From positions 1,017-65,016 of the forward strand of contig MKVE01000028.1 in the NCBI GenBank assembly GCA_001898785.1: DNA of 64,000 nucleotides, written 5' to 3'. Each line of letters opens with the position of its first letter. Position 1 is the first letter of the stretch. Shown here in pieces: positions 17,470-26,904 of this stretch. Position numbers and translations under genes: made by a program. The stretch is from Chryseobacterium sp. 36-9. Lineage in GTDB: Bacteria; Bacteroidota; Bacteroidia; Flavobacteriales; Weeksellaceae. The notes under the pieces are model-generated. The model did no database searches. It was given only the letters and a program-made list of their open reading frames with translations, and was not told the origin of the DNA.

Positions 17470-18465
17470 TTATTTATCAGCGTCTAACTTATATTTTGCA
17501 ACATCAAACCCGAAATTTAGTCCTTTTGAATGAACCAATTCTTCAAGTTCTGTTAAAGATTTTTTACCAAAATTTCTGAATTTCATCAAATCAGACTTAC
17601 TAAAAGAAACCAATTCTCCAAGCGTTTCTACTTCAGCCGCTTTCAGACAGTTAAGGGCTCTTACAGAAAGATCCATATCTGCCAATTTTGACTTAAGTAA
17701 TTGTCTTGTATGAAGTGTTTCCTCGTCGTATTGGATGGATGCCTTTACAGCCTCTGTTTCAAGAGTGATTCTTTCATCAGAGAACAACATAAAGTGGTAG
17801 ATCAAGATCTTAGAAGCTTCTGTTAAAGCATTCTGAGGTGTGATTGATCCATCAGTTTCGATATCCAATACTAGTTTTTCGTAGTCTGTTTTTTGCTCTA
17901 CACGGTAATTTTCTATACTGTACTGAACTTTCTTGATAGGTGTGAAGATAGAGTCAATAGCAATAGTCCCGACAGGAGCATTGTTTGATTTGTTCTGATC
18001 GCTCGGAACATATCCTCTTCCTTTTTCAATGTTGAAAGTAATTTCAAACGTTACATCTTTAGCCAAAGTAGCGATTACCAATTCTGGGTTAAGAACTTCG
18101 AAGTTCACGATAGAACCTCCAAGATCTCCAGCAGTTACCACATCCTTTCCGGATACTTTTGCAGTTACCTGCTCGTTTCCTGGATTTTCAGTTTTAGCTT
18201 TAAGACGAAGCTGTTTAAGATTAAGAATGATTTCAGTTACATCTTCAATCACTCCCGGTATAGTTGAAAATTCGTGCTCTACGCCTTCTATTTTGATAGA
18301 TGAAATAGCATATCCTTCCAGAGAAGATAATAAAACTCTTCTCAATGCATTACCGATTGTAAGCCCGAAACCTGGTTCCAAAGGTCTGAATTCGAATTGT
18401 CCTTTAAAATCTGTAGAGTTTAACAGGATTACTTTATCGGGTTTTATAAATGTTAAAATTGCCAT
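17470..18465 (-). CDS. rpoA: RNA polymerase alpha subunit
   Basis: This 331-aa protein starts at [11 protein letters not shown] (18465); an in-frame upstream ATG at 18480 would only add five residues. The N-terminal domain (about 1-235) has the assembly motif [15 protein letters not shown]. The C-terminal domain (about 255-325) has the helix-hairpin-helix [16 protein letters not shown], which binds UP elements and regulators. It lies between rpsD and rplQ, the standard alpha-operon order. Confidence 0.97.
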   Translation of the reverse strand: MAILTFIKPDKVILLNSTDFKGQFEFRPLEPGFGLTIGNALRRVLLSSLEGYAISSIKIEGVEHEFSTIPGVIEDVTEIILNLKQLRLKAKTENPGNEQVTAKVSGKDVVTAGDLGGSIVNFEVLNPELVIATLAKDVTFEITFNIEKGRGYVPSDQNKSNNAPVGTIAIDSIFTPIKKVQYSIENYRVEQKTDYEKLVLDIETDGSITPQNALTEASKILIYHFMLFSDERITLETEAVKASIQYDEETLHTRQLLKSKLADMDLSVRALNCLKAAEVETLGELVSFSKSDLMKFRNFGKKSLTELEELVHSKGLNFGFDVAKYKLDADK

Positions 18466-18496
18466 AGTCTGGTTGAGCAAAAATTTGAAAAAATTA

Positions 18497-19105
18497 TTAT
18501 TTAGAGTATAATTCGACGATTAACTGTTCTTTGATGTCCTCAGGAATTTGGATTCTCTCAGGAGCACTTACAAAAGTACCAGTTTTTTTCTCGTCATTGA
18601 ATTGTAACCACTCATAATTTGCTTTAGAAGCCAAAGCGTTAGAGATTACTTCAAGAGATTTTGATTTCTCTCTCACAGCAATTTCGTCACCAGCTTTTAA
18701 CAAATAAGAAGGGATGTTTACCAGTTCTCCGTTCACAGTGATGTGTCTGTGAGAAACAAGTTGTCTAGCTGCAGATCTGGTTTTAGCAAAACCTAATCTG
18801 TAAACTACGTTATCCAATCTTGATTCGCAAAGTTGCAATAGAACTTCCCCTGTTACACCTTTGCTTCTGTGAGCTTTGTCGAAAAGGTTAGCAAATTGTC
18901 TTTCAAGGATACCATAAGTGTACTTAGCCTTTTGCTTTTCAGCCAGCTGAGTAGCGTATTCTGATTTCTTCGCACCTCTTCTTTTGTTAGGACCGTGTTG
19001 TCCTGGTGGTTGATTTTTTCTTTTTTCGAAGTTTTTATCGTCTCCGTAAATTGCCTGACCAAATTTTCTAGCAATTTTAGTTTTAGGTCCAATATATCTT
19101 GCCAT
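18497..19105 (-). CDS. rpsD: 30S ribosomal protein S4
   Basis: This 202-aa protein begins [16 protein letters not shown] and contains the S4 RNA-binding domain (about 90-155, [20 protein letters not shown]). It binds 16S rRNA early in assembly. The N-terminal CxxC zinc motif found in some S4 proteins is absent, so this is the zinc-free form. It lies 27 bp after rpsK. Confidence 0.96.
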   Translation of the reverse strand: MARYIGPKTKIARKFGQAIYGDDKNFEKRKNQPPGQHGPNKRRGAKKSEYATQLAEKQKAKYTYGILERQFANLFDKAHRSKGVTGEVLLQLCESRLDNVVYRLGFAKTRSAARQLVSHRHITVNGELVNIPSYLLKAGDEIAVREKSKSLEVISNALASKANYEWLQFNDEKKTGTFVSAPERIQIPEDIKEQLIVELYSK

Positions 19106-19132
19106 TGTAATTAAGATTTGAGGATTAAAAGA

Positions 19133-19522
19133 TTAAACTCTTCTTCTTTTTGGAGGTCTGCATCCGTTGTGTGGCATAGGTGTCACGTCAACGATTTCGC
19201 TTACTTCAATCCCAGAATTGTGAATAGATCTGATCGCAGATTCTCTACCTGCACCAGGACCTTTTACAAATACTTTTACTCTTCTAAGACCTGCTTCGTG
19301 AGCTACAGCTGAACAGTTTTCAGCAGCCATTTGAGCAGCAAAAGGAGTGTTCTTTTTAGAACCTCTGAATCCCATTTTACCGGCAGATGCCCAAGAGATA
19401 ACCTCTCCGTTTTTATTTGTTAAAGAAATGATGATGTTATTGAAAGAAGCCTGAATATGTGCTTCACCAATAGCTTCAACTTTTACTTTTCTTTTTTTAA
19501 CAACTTTAGTTTGTTTTGCCAT
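19133..19522 (-). CDS. rpsK: 30S ribosomal protein S11
   Basis: This 129-aa protein carries the uS11 core: [17 protein letters not shown], the [15 protein letters not shown] segment and the basic end [11 protein letters not shown]. It lies in the platform of the small subunit near the E site. Normal length; it lies 15 bp downstream of rpsM. Confidence 0.96.
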   Translation of the reverse strand: MAKQTKVVKKRKVKVEAIGEAHIQASFNNIIISLTNKNGEVISWASAGKMGFRGSKKNTPFAAQMAAENCSAVAHEAGLRRVKVFVKGPGAGRESAIRSIHNSGIEVSEIVDVTPMPHNGCRPPKRRRV

Positions 19523-19537
19523 AATTAATTCTAACGA

Positions 19538-19915
19538 TTATTTACTTGCCTTTTTCTTGTTAGCAACAGTTTTTCTCTTTCCTTTACGGGTTCTAGAATT
19601 GTTTTTCGTTCTTTGGCCTCTTAAAGGTAATCCCAGTCTGTGACGTATTCCTCGTTGGCATCCTATGTCCATCAATCGCTTGATGTTCAATTGCACTTCA
19701 GATCTAAGCTCTCCTTCAACTTTTACGTTTTCGGTGATGTAAGTTCTGATTGCTGCCAATTCATCGTCATTCCATTCGTTGACTTTCTTGTCTTCGCTGA
19801 TTCCAGCGCTTTTCAAAATTTCTGAAGCTGTGCTCTTACCGATACCGTAGATATAAGTAAGTCCTATAACGCCTCTTTTGTTCTTTGGTAAATCAATACC
19901 TGAAATTCTCGCCAT
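19538..19915 (-). CDS. rpsM: 30S ribosomal protein S13
   Basis: This 125-aa protein has the helix-two-turn-helix [16 protein letters not shown] and the C-terminal basic motif [19 protein letters not shown] (written [13 protein letters not shown] in the gene). It contacts the large subunit (bridges B1a/B1b) and the P-site tRNA through its tail. The tail ends in a lysine-rich KKKASK. Confidence 0.95.
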   Translation of the reverse strand: MARISGIDLPKNKRGVIGLTYIYGIGKSTASEILKSAGISEDKKVNEWNDDELAAIRTYITENVKVEGELRSEVQLNIKRLMDIGCQRGIRHRLGLPLRGQRTKNNSRTRKGKRKTVANKKKASK

Positions 19916-19929
19916 AATTTAATCGGTTC

Positions 19930-20046
19930 TTAACCTTGTCTTTGTTTAAATTTAGGGTTTTTCTTGTTAATTACGAACAGAACGCCTTTTCGTCTAACGA
20001 TCTTGCAGTCTGCACTTCTTTTTTTGATAGATGCTCTAACCTTCAT
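19930..20046 (-). CDS. rpmJ: 50S ribosomal protein L36, zinc-free form
   Basis: This 38-aa protein begins [15 protein letters not shown] and ends KFKQRQG. The zinc-binding set of the common form (Cys, Cys, Cys, His) is lost: position 11 is Ser, Cys14 remains, position 27 is Asn and position 32 is Phe. It therefore cannot hold zinc in the usual way. It lies between infA and rpsM, as in most bacteria. Confidence 0.93.
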   Translation of the reverse strand: MKVRASIKKRSADCKIVRRKGVLFVINKKNPKFKQRQG

Positions 20047-20056
20047 TTTGTTATTT

Positions 20057-20272
20057 TTAATATCTAAAAGTTATTCTCCCTTTAGTCAAGTCATAAGGAG
20101 AGAGTTCGAGTCTTACCTTGTCTCCGGGTAAGAGTTTTATATAATGCATTCTCATTTTACCAGAAATATGGGCAATCAATACGTGCCCATTTTCTAGCTC
20201 TACACGGAATTGTGCGTTGGAAAGTGCTTCCGTAATCACTCCGTCTTGTTCTATATGTTTCTGTTTTGCCAT
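20057..20272 (-). CDS. infA: Translation initiation factor IF-1
   Basis: This 71-aa single OB-fold (S1-type) protein has family motifs [34 protein letters not shown] and a final GRITFRY. It occupies the ribosomal A site during initiation. It lies 8 bp after secY without an intervening map or adk gene. Confidence 0.96.
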   Translation of the reverse strand: MAKQKHIEQDGVITEALSNAQFRVELENGHVLIAHISGKMRMHYIKLLPGDKVRLELSPYDLTKGRITFRY

Positions 20273-20280
20273 TTATATTA

Positions 20281-21660
20281 TTAATAGTTTGATGATCTTG
20301 ATAATTTAGATTGCATCAACCCGTCATAATGATGGTTCAGCAGATACGTATTAATTTGCTGAACAGTATCTAAGATAACGCCCACCATAATTAATAACGA
20401 TGTACCCCCAAAAAACAGGGCAAATCTATCTGTCTGAACAAATGCTCCGTGCACTATTGCCGGAAGGACTGCAAAGATAGATAAAAAAATTGCACCCGGC
20501 AAGGTTATTTTGGATAAAATATCATCCAGATAATCTGCCGTTTCTTTTCCAGGTCTTACTTTCGGGATCAATCCACCATTACGCTTCAAATCATCAGCCA
20601 TCTGATTAACCGGAATAGTAATTGCCGTATAGAAAAATGAGAAAATTATAATTAATAATGCAAACAATACATTGTACTGCCAGCTAAAAACATTTTTGAA
20701 TCCTGCCAAAAATGTATTAGATTCATCAACTTTGGTTAGTAATCCGGGTACAAACATCAATGCCTGAGCAAAGATGATCGGCATAACTCCTGCTGCATTT
20801 ACTTTCAATGGAATCCATTGTCTAGCGCCTTCCATCAGGTTTCTGCTTACACCACCTCTTGCCTGAGCTCTACTCACATATTGGATTGGAATTTTTCTAA
20901 CAGCTACGGATAGAATAATTGCCAATAAAACAACTAATAACCAAAATACAACTTCAACCAAAATCATAATGCTTCCTAAACCACCTTTACCATTCTGTGT
21001 AATAACTTCTTGATAAAAAGCTGTTGGAAGATCCGCAAGGATACCCACCATAATTAAGATTGAAATACCATTACCAATACCTTTGTCAGTAATCTTTTCT
21101 CCTAACCACATTGCAAATACAGAACCTGCAACGAGGATCACAATACTTGGTAACCAGAACATCACAGATGCCGGATCTATATAGTAAGCTGACTGGAACT
21201 GGCCGTACGGTAAGAAAAATTGTGTTACTGATGTTAAGTACGAAGGTGCCTGTACAAGACAAACCCCAATAGTTAACCATCTGGTAATTTGGTTTAATGT
21301 ATTCCTTCCACTTTCTCCATCTTTCTGTAATTTCTGAAGATAAGGAATAGCCATTCCCATCAGCTGAACAATAATGGACGCGGAGATATAAGGCATAATT
21401 CCTAGTGCCATTATAGAAGCACGGCTAAACGCTCCTCCGGTGAAAGATGACAATAAACCCAAAAGGCCGGCCCCTTGTTGGTTCCCGCCTTGGTTTTTGT
21501 AATGTTGTAATAAGTTTCCAACTTCTGCCATGTTAATAGCCGGAAGAGAAACATACGATGCGAATCTATACACAAGGACCAATGAAAGTGTCAAGATAAT
21601 TTTATCTCTAAGCTCTTTTAGACTCCAAATGTTTTTTAGTGTTTGTATAAATTCTTTCAT
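20281..21660 (-). CDS. secY: Preprotein translocase subunit SecY
   Basis: This 459-aa inner-membrane channel subunit has ten predicted TM helices. Recognisable parts are the N-terminal LKELRDKIILTLSLVLVYR, the TM2 plug region (GLLSSFTGGAFSRASIMALG), ITDKGIGNGISILI before TM5, and NGGLIPKVRPGKETADYL in the cytoplasmic C5 loop that contacts ribosome and SecA. It exports the signal-peptide proteins seen elsewhere in the window into the periplasm, before T9SS takes its cargo further. It lies between rplO and infA. Confidence 0.97.
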   Translation of the reverse strand: MKEFIQTLKNIWSLKELRDKIILTLSLVLVYRFASYVSLPAINMAEVGNLLQHYKNQGGNQQGAGLLGLLSSFTGGAFSRASIMALGIMPYISASIIVQLMGMAIPYLQKLQKDGESGRNTLNQITRWLTIGVCLVQAPSYLTSVTQFFLPYGQFQSAYYIDPASVMFWLPSIVILVAGSVFAMWLGEKITDKGIGNGISILIMVGILADLPTAFYQEVITQNGKGGLGSIMILVEVVFWLLVVLLAIILSVAVRKIPIQYVSRAQARGGVSRNLMEGARQWIPLKVNAAGVMPIIFAQALMFVPGLLTKVDESNTFLAGFKNVFSWQYNVLFALLIIIFSFFYTAITIPVNQMADDLKRNGGLIPKVRPGKETADYLDDILSKITLPGAIFLSIFAVLPAIVHGAFVQTDRFALFFGGTSLLIMVGVILDTVQQINTYLLNHHYDGLMQSKLSRSSNY

Positions 21661-21670
21661 TGGTTATTAA

Positions 21671-22120
21671 TTAAAGAGTAATTGCTTTACCTCCAGCCTT
21701 GTTGATTGCTTCTTCAGCAGATTTAGTAAATTTGTCAGCAGAGATTGAAACACCTGATTTCAAATCACCTCTACCTAGGATTTTTACTAATTCATTTTTA
21801 GAAGCAAGACCGTTTTCTACTAATACGTCTCTAGTGATATCACCAGTAATGTTCTTAGTATCGATCAAAGTTTGGATTGTATCAAGATTGATAGCTCTAA
21901 ACTCTTTTCTATTAATATTTTTGAAACCAAATTTTGGTAATCTTCTCTGCAAAGGCATCTGTCCACCTTCGAAACCGATTTTCTGAGAATAACCAGCTCT
22001 TGCTTTTTGACCTTTATGCCCTTTTGTTGAAGTACCACCTTTTCCGCTTCCCTGACCTCTACCAATTCTTTTTGAATTGTGAGTAGAACCTGCTGCTGGT
22101 TGTATGTTATTTAAATTCAT
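21671..22120 (-). CDS. rplO: 50S ribosomal protein L15
   Basis: This 149-aa protein has the uL15 glycine-rich N-terminal segment (KRIGRGQGSGKGGTSTKGHKG over residues 17-37, read in two parts) and the QMPLQRRLPKFGFKN motif. It is a late assembly protein connecting 23S rRNA domains. It lies 10 bp before secY. Confidence 0.95.
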   Translation of the reverse strand: MNLNNIQPAAGSTHNSKRIGRGQGSGKGGTSTKGHKGQKARAGYSQKIGFEGGQMPLQRRLPKFGFKNINRKEFRAINLDTIQTLIDTKNITGDITRDVLVENGLASKNELVKILGRGDLKSGVSISADKFTKSAEEAINKAGGKAITL

Positions 22121-22151
22121 TTTGTAATTGAGATTTTAAATGATAAAGTAT

Positions 22152-22179
22152 TGAGAAAAGAGAAAGATCCCTTTTCTCA
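22152..22179. other. Perfect 9-bp inverted repeat between rpmD and rplO
   Basis: TGAGAAAAG at 22152-22160 and CTTTTCTCA at 22171-22179 with a 10-nt loop, in a 71-bp intergenic gap. No T run follows on the minus strand, so it is not a standard terminator. It may be an mRNA processing or stability element. Confidence 0.45.
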
Positions 22180-22191
22180 TTATCTTTTGTC

Positions 22192-22368
22192 TTATTTTTG
22201 AACTTCCAGTAAGTGACTTACAGAAGCAATCATTCCTAAAATAGAAGGTGTTGCTTCGTGTTCTACAACTTGTTGAAGTCTCTTAAATCCTAGTGCTTCA
22301 AGTGTTCTTTTTTGAGTTTTAGAACGATTAATAGCACTTCTAACTAATTTTACTTTGATTGTTGCCAT
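22192..22368 (-). CDS. rpmD: 50S ribosomal protein L30
   Basis: This 58-aa protein starts MATIKVKLVRSAINRSKTQK and contains RTLEALGLKRLQQVVEHEAT, the uL30 fold. It is small, with strands packed on one face of two helices, and located on 23S rRNA near 5S. It lies 11 bp after rpsE. Confidence 0.94.
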   Translation of the reverse strand: MATIKVKLVRSAINRSKTQKRTLEALGFKRLQQVVEHEATPSILGMIASVSHLLEVQK

Positions 22369-22379
22369 TGCTATATTGA

Positions 22380-22898
22380 TTAACCGTTAAACACTTTACT
22401 TAAAGAAACTCCTCTCATTCTTGCAATTTCTTCTGGTCTTCTGATATCCAACAATGCGTTGAAAGTAGCTTTTACCACGTTGTGTGGGTTAGAAGAACCT
22501 TTAGATTTTGACAATACATCGTGTACACCTGCAGATTCTAGTACCGCTCTTACCGCACCACCGGCGATAAGTCCTGTACCGTGAGAAGCTGGTCTTAAGA
22601 AGATATCAGCACCACCATATCTAGCAGAAGTCTGGTGAGGAATTGTATGATTGATTACAGGAACTTTCACCAAGTTTTTCTTAGCATCTTCTACAGCTTT
22701 CGCAATAGCAGAAGCAACTTCCTTAGATTTTCCAAGTCCGTAACCGATAACACCATCTTCGTTTCCTACAACAACAATTGCAGAAAATCCGAATGCTCTA
22801 CCACCTTTCGTTACTTTAGTTACTCTATTAACAGCAACCAGACGATCTTTTAATTCTAATCCTCCAGGTTTAACTCTTTCTATATTACTATCTAACAT
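22380..22898 (-). CDS. rpsE: 30S ribosomal protein S5
   Basis: This 172-aa protein has the N-terminal double-stranded RNA-binding domain ([19 protein letters not shown], with the fidelity loop) and the C-terminal domain with [19 protein letters not shown]. It shapes the mRNA entry site and affects decoding accuracy. Standard order between rplR and rpmD. Confidence 0.96.
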   Translation of the reverse strand: MLDSNIERVKPGGLELKDRLVAVNRVTKVTKGGRAFGFSAIVVVGNEDGVIGYGLGKSKEVASAIAKAVEDAKKNLVKVPVINHTIPHQTSARYGGADIFLRPASHGTGLIAGGAVRAVLESAGVHDVLSKSKGSSNPHNVVKATFNALLDIRRPEEIARMRGVSLSKVFNG

Positions 22899-22916
22899 AT
22901 TTTCTGAATTTTAAAA

Positions 22917-23270
22917 TTAGAATTTAAGACCTGCTTCTCTAGCACCGTCAGCAAGAGCTTTCACTCTACCGTGGTATACAAAACCATTTCTATCAAATAC
23001 AACACTTTCGATACCAGCTGCTTTAGCTTTAGCTGCAATAGCTTTGCCTACCGCTGCAGATACTTCAGTTTTAGTTCCTTTAGCGTCTACCCCTTTCTCT
23101 CTAGAAGAAGCTGATACTAATGTTTTACCGTCTTTATCATCTACTAATTGTGCGTAGATCTCTTTATTACTTTTGAATACAGACAATCTTGGTAATTCTG
23201 CAGATCCTGAGATCTTCCCTCTTACTCTTCTTTTGATTCTGATTCGTTTTTCAACTTTTGTTAATGCCAT
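22917..23270 (-). CDS. rplR: 50S ribosomal protein L18
   Basis: This 117-aa uL18 has the basic N-terminus ([14 protein letters not shown]), [16 protein letters not shown] and the C-terminal [19 protein letters not shown]. It binds 5S rRNA together with L5. Confidence 0.96.
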   Translation of the reverse strand: MALTKVEKRIRIKRRVRGKISGSAELPRLSVFKSNKEIYAQLVDDKDGKTLVSASSREKGVDAKGTKTEVSAAVGKAIAAKAKAAGIESVVFDRNGFVYHGRVKALADGAREAGLKF

Positions 23271-23281
23271 TTTCTTAAATT

Positions 23282-23827
23282 TTATGCAGATTTACCGGCT
23301 TTTCTTCTGATGTTTTCACCCACGAATCTCACACCTTTTCCTTTGTAAGGTTCAGGTTTTCTGAAAGATCTGATCTTTGCAGCCACCATTCCAAGAAGTT
23401 GTTTATCGTAAGAAGATAATGTAATGATCGGGTTTTTCCCTTTTTCAGTCAAAGTATCCAATGTTACTTCTTTTGGAAGTTCCAATAGAATACCGTGAGA
23501 AAATCCAAGTGCCAATTCTAATTTTTGACCATTGTGAGATGCTCTGTAACCAACTCCTACAAGCTCTAATTGCTTTGTGAAACCTGTAGACGTCCCAACA
23601 ATCATATTGTTGATAAGCGCTCTGTACAAACCGTGAAGCGCTTTGTGTTCTTTTGAATCAGAAGGACGGTTAAATGTTAATTTACCATCTTCCTGTGTGA
23701 AGCTGATTCCTGATGTAAGCTCCTGAGATAATTCTCCTTTAGGACCTTTTACCGTTACTACACCGTTGTTTTCAGTGATAGTAACACCAGCAGGAACTTC
23801 TATAATTGCTTTACCAATTCTTGACAT
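23282..23827 (-). CDS. rplF: 50S ribosomal protein L6
   Basis: This 181-aa uL6 has two related domains and the signature [12 protein letters not shown] near the C-terminus. It lies by the GTPase-associated region and sarcin-ricin loop. Normal length, 18 bp after rpsH. Confidence 0.96.
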   Translation of the reverse strand: MSRIGKAIIEVPAGVTITENNGVVTVKGPKGELSQELTSGISFTQEDGKLTFNRPSDSKEHKALHGLYRALINNMIVGTSTGFTKQLELVGVGYRASHNGQKLELALGFSHGILLELPKEVTLDTLTEKGKNPIITLSSYDKQLLGMVAAKIRSFRKPEPYKGKGVRFVGENIRRKAGKSA

Positions 23828-23845
23828 TTTCCTTGTTTTAAAAAA

Positions 23846-24244
23846 TTAATATACGTAGCAAATTACTTCACCTCCAACTTTCTCCTGTCTAGCTTTTTTA
23901 TCAGTCATTACCCCTTTAGAAGTAGAGATGATAGCCACACCTAGTCCGTTAAGTACTCTTGGAAGTTCCTCAGAACCTTTGTACTGACGTAGACCTGGTC
24001 TAGAAGCTCTTTGTATAGACTTGATCGCAGGCTTGTTAGTTTGCTTATCATACTTCAAAGCGATCTTGATAGCTCCTTGAACAGCATTATCCTCGAACTT
24101 GTAGTTCAAGATATAACCTTGATCAAAAAGAATCTTAGTGATCTCTTTTTTGATTTTCGATGCAGGAATTTCCACCACTTTGTGGCCTGCGCTTTGTGCG
24201 TTCCTTACTCTTGTTAGGAAATCTGAAATTGGATCTGTTACCAT
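23846..24244 (-). CDS. rpsH: 30S ribosomal protein S8
   Basis: This 132-aa uS8 begins MVTDPISDFLTRVRNAQ and ends with GLGVAIISTSKGVMTDKKAR and a final EVICYVY. In E. coli it binds helix 21 of 16S rRNA and also represses the spc operon. Here a terminator-like hairpin lies just upstream, after rpsN. Confidence 0.96.
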   Translation of the reverse strand: MVTDPISDFLTRVRNAQSAGHKVVEIPASKIKKEITKILFDQGYILNYKFEDNAVQGAIKIALKYDKQTNKPAIKSIQRASRPGLRQYKGSEELPRVLNGLGVAIISTSKGVMTDKKARQEKVGGEVICYVY

Positions 24245-24300
24245 TTCTTTGTTTTAAATTATTGGTTAATGACAACCAGTATTGAAAAGACTTGAAGATT

Positions 24301-24334
24301 AAAAAAATCAGACCTCAGAAAACTTCAGTCTGAT
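24301..24334 (-). terminator. Terminator-like hairpin inside the ribosomal operon (rpsN-rpsH)
   Basis: On the minus strand ATCAGAC (24334-24328) pairs with GTCTGAT (24313-24307). Two further pairs close a TTTT loop, and seven T follow. The rpsN-rpsH gap of 145 bp is by far the largest in the operon. It may attenuate expression or divide the transcript. Confidence 0.6.
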
Positions 24335-24389
24335 ATTTTTTATGCTTTAGTATCTCAACAACTTAATTGCCTCGATTGTTTTTAATTGC

Positions 24390-24659
24390 TTACCAACTAG
24401 CTTTTTTAACTCCCGGGATAAGACCATTGTTAGCCATTTCACGGAACGTTACTCTGGAAATACCGAATGTTCTCATATATCCTCTTGGTCTTCCTGTCAA
24501 TTTACATCTGTTGTGTAATCTTACAGGAGAAGCATTTTTAGGCAATTTTTGTAATGCTTCATAATCTCCAGCTTCTTTCAAAGCTTTTCTTTTTTCAGCA
24601 TATTTAGCTACAGTAGCTTCTCTTTTGCGCTCACGCGCTTTCATTGATTCTTTAGCCAT
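24390..24659 (-). CDS. rpsN: 30S ribosomal protein S14, zinc-free form
   Basis: This 89-aa uS14 begins [20 protein letters not shown] and has [20 protein letters not shown]. The C-terminal zinc CxxC pairs of the short S14 form are absent (a single Cys remains), so this is the long zinc-independent type. It lies near the A site at the 3' domain of 16S rRNA. Confidence 0.95.
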   Translation of the reverse strand: MAKESMKARERKREATVAKYAEKRKALKEAGDYEALQKLPKNASPVRLHNRCKLTGRPRGYMRTFGISRVTFREMANNGLIPGVKKASW

Positions 24660-24662
24660 TTC

Positions 24663-25214
24663 TTAGTTCTTTTTGAAAGGTAAACCGAAGTGAGTTAATA
24701 ATGATTTTGCTTCTTTATCAGTTTTCGCAGTTGTTACGAAAGTGATGTCCATCCCCTGGATTTTTTTCACTTTGTCAATTACGATCTCCGGGAAGATAAT
24801 CTGCTCAGTAATACCTAAGTTATAATTACCTCTACCGTCAAAACCGTCAGCTTTGATTCCAGAAAAATCTCTAATTCTTGGAAGTGCAGAAGAAGTTAAT
24901 CTATCTAGGAACTCATACATCTTATCAGCTCTAAGCGTTACTCTTGCTCCTACAGGCATTCCTTTTCTTAATTTGAAGGCTGCTTCATCTTTTTTAGAAA
25001 GAGTCCCAACTGCTTTTTGTCCTGTGATTGCAGTCAATTCTTCTACTGCATAGTCCACAATTTTCTTGTCAGCTGTAGCAGCTCCCAAACCTTGTGACAC
25101 AACGATCTTCTCCAACTTAGGCACTTGCATTACTGACTTGTACCCAAATTCTTCCATCATTGCAGGAACAATTTTCTCTTTATATTGTTGTTTTGGTCTT
25201 ACTATATATTCCAT
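24663..25214 (-). CDS. rplE: 50S ribosomal protein L5
   Basis: This 183-aa uL5 has segments [16 protein letters not shown], the [15 protein letters not shown] loop and the [18 protein letters not shown] motif. It binds 5S rRNA and contacts P-site tRNA. Only 3 bp separate it from rpsN, so the two are probably translationally coupled. Confidence 0.96.
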   Translation of the reverse strand: MEYIVRPKQQYKEKIVPAMMEEFGYKSVMQVPKLEKIVVSQGLGAATADKKIVDYAVEELTAITGQKAVGTLSKKDEAAFKLRKGMPVGARVTLRADKMYEFLDRLTSSALPRIRDFSGIKADGFDGRGNYNLGITEQIIFPEIVIDKVKKIQGMDITFVTTAKTDKEAKSLLTHFGLPFKKN

Positions 25215-25226
25215 TGTAATTCTAAA

Positions 25227-25547
25227 TTATAAAGTTTCACCTGTTGTTTTAGCAACTCTTACTTTTTTATCCCCTTCTACTTTGTATCCAACTTTAGTAG
25301 CTTTTCCGCTTTTATCAGTTAATGATACGTTTGAAATATGTAGTGAAGCTTCCTTTTCAACGATTCCACCTTGAGGATTTTGTGCAGACGGCTTAGTATG
25401 TTTTTTAACGATATTAATTCCTGCAACAATAACTCTAGGATCTTTACCTTCTTTCTTGATTACTTCAAGAACTTCACCTTTACTCCCTTTATTTTTTCCG
25501 GTCGTAACGATAACGTTGTCTCCTCTTTTTATTTTAACTTTTGACAT
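25227..25547 (-). CDS. rplX: 50S ribosomal protein L24
   Basis: This 106-aa uL24 has the KOW motif near the N-terminus ([20 protein letters not shown]) and [15 protein letters not shown]. It is an assembly initiator at the exit side of the large subunit. Confidence 0.95.
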   Translation of the reverse strand: MSKVKIKRGDNVIVTTGKNKGSKGEVLEVIKKEGKDPRVIVAGINIVKKHTKPSAQNPQGGIVEKEASLHISNVSLTDKSGKATKVGYKVEGDKKVRVAKTTGETL

Positions 25548-25565
25548 TTTCTTAAAATTTTAAAA

Positions 25566-25934
25566 TTAAAGTACTTCAGGAGCTAATGAAATAACCTTCA
25601 TATATTCTTTGTCTCTCAACTCACGGGCAACCGGTCCGAAAACACGAGTTCCTCTCATTTCTCCAGCAGCGTTTAGCAATACGCAAGCGTTGTCTTCGAA
25701 TTTGATGTATGAACCATCTTTTCTTCTAACCGCTTTTTTAGTTCTTACAACTACCGCTTTAGATACCTGACCTTTTTTTGCGTTTCCTGATGGTGTAGAA
25801 TCTTTGATAGTAACAACGATTTTATCACCAACTGAAGCATATCTTCTTCTAGTTCCTCCTAGAACTCTGATAACTAGTACTTCTTTTGCACCTGTGTTAT
25901 CAGCAACTTTTAATCTTGATTCTGTTTGTAACAT
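25566..25934 (-). CDS. rplN: 50S ribosomal protein L14
   Basis: This 122-aa uL14 begins [19 protein letters not shown] and contains [15 protein letters not shown]. It lies at the subunit interface (bridges B5/B8). It starts 2 bp after the rpsQ stop, a coupled arrangement. Confidence 0.96.
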   Translation of the reverse strand: MLQTESRLKVADNTGAKEVLVIRVLGGTRRRYASVGDKIVVTIKDSTPSGNAKKGQVSKAVVVRTKKAVRRKDGSYIKFEDNACVLLNAAGEMRGTRVFGPVARELRDKEYMKVISLAPEVL

Positions 25935-25936
25935 TA

Positions 25937-26191
25937 TTACTTAGCTTTTTCAATGATTCTTACTAATCTCCATCTTTTGCTCTTACTCAAAGGTCTAGTT
26001 TCTGTAATCAAAACTGTATCTCCTTCGTTGCACTCGTTATTCTCATCGTGTGCGGTATATTTTTTCGTTTTCAAAACGAATTTCCCGTACATTGGATGTT
26101 TTACTCTTGTAGTTTCACTAACAACAATAGTTTTTTCCATTTTATTGCTGGAAACTACTCCAATACGTTCTTTTCTTAAATTTCTATCCAT
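25937..26191 (-). CDS. rpsQ: 30S ribosomal protein S17
   Basis: This 84-aa uS17 OB-fold protein has [24 protein letters not shown] and a final segment [13 protein letters not shown]. It is a primary 16S rRNA binder in the 5' domain. Confidence 0.95.
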   Translation of the reverse strand: MDRNLRKERIGVVSSNKMEKTIVVSETTRVKHPMYGKFVLKTKKYTAHDENNECNEGDTVLITETRPLSKSKRWRLVRIIEKAK

Positions 26192-26203
26192 TATAAAAAG
26201 GAA

Positions 26204-26389
26204 TTATTGTTTGTTAGTTAATTCTGTATTAAGTCTTGCGATTGTTTTTCTCAAATCTCTGATCTGAATCGGATTTTCAACTGGGCTAATTCTGTGTGCT
26301 AATTTCAGTTTAGAATAGTTAGCTTTAGCGTCAGCCAATTGATTTTTGATATCCTCTACGCTTAAATTTTTGATGTCAGCTTTTTTCAT
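26204..26389 (-). CDS. rpmC: 50S ribosomal protein L29
   Basis: This 61-aa uL29 is a helical hairpin with LSVEDIKNQLADAKANYSKL and NPIQIRDLRKTIARLNT. It lies at the polypeptide exit, near the signal recognition particle docking site. It lies between rplP and rpsQ as usual. Confidence 0.95.
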   Translation of the reverse strand: MKKADIKNLSVEDIKNQLADAKANYSKLKLAHRISPVENPIQIRDLRKTIARLNTELTNKQ

Positions 26390-26400
26390 TGTAATAGAGA

Positions 26401-26826
26401 TTATTGAGGTTTAACAAAATCGTTAGCAACTACGAACTTGGTAACTACCGGCAGTTTCTGCGCAGCCAGTCTAAGAGCTTCTTTCGCTACTTCGTAAGGA
26501 ACTCCACCAACTTCGAACATAATTTTACCCGGTTTAACTACAGCTACCCAATATTCTACAGCACCTTTACCTTTACCCATACGTACTTCCGCTGGTTTTT
26601 TGGTAATAGGCTTATCTGGGAATATTTTGATCCATAGTTGACCTTCTCTTTTCATATATCTTGTTGCAGCGATACGCGCAGCTTCAATCTGTCTTGCAGT
26701 GATCCAAGCACCTTCTATAGCTTTGATCCCGAAAGTTCCGTAAGCAAGTTGATTACCTCTCTGGGCAATCCCCTTCATTTTCATCTTATGAACTCTACGG
26801 AATTTGGTTCTTTTTGGTTGTAACAT
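26401..26826 (-). CDS. rplP: 50S ribosomal protein L16
   Basis: This 141-aa uL16 begins [19 protein letters not shown], with the loop [20 protein letters not shown] and [17 protein letters not shown]. It helps position A-site tRNA and matures late. It is separated from rpsC by 78 bp of AT-rich sequence containing short repeats of a ttagatttt-like unit. Confidence 0.95.
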   Translation of the reverse strand: MLQPKRTKFRRVHKMKMKGIAQRGNQLAYGTFGIKAIEGAWITARQIEAARIAATRYMKREGQLWIKIFPDKPITKKPAEVRMGKGKGAVEYWVAVVKPGKIMFEVGGVPYEVAKEALRLAAQKLPVVTKFVVANDFVKPQ

Positions 26827-26904
26827 AATTTCTTAAATTTTAGATTTTAGAATTTAGATTTTAAAAAAGTAACGGTCATTTAAAAACTATCCTCTAAAAT
26901 TTTA

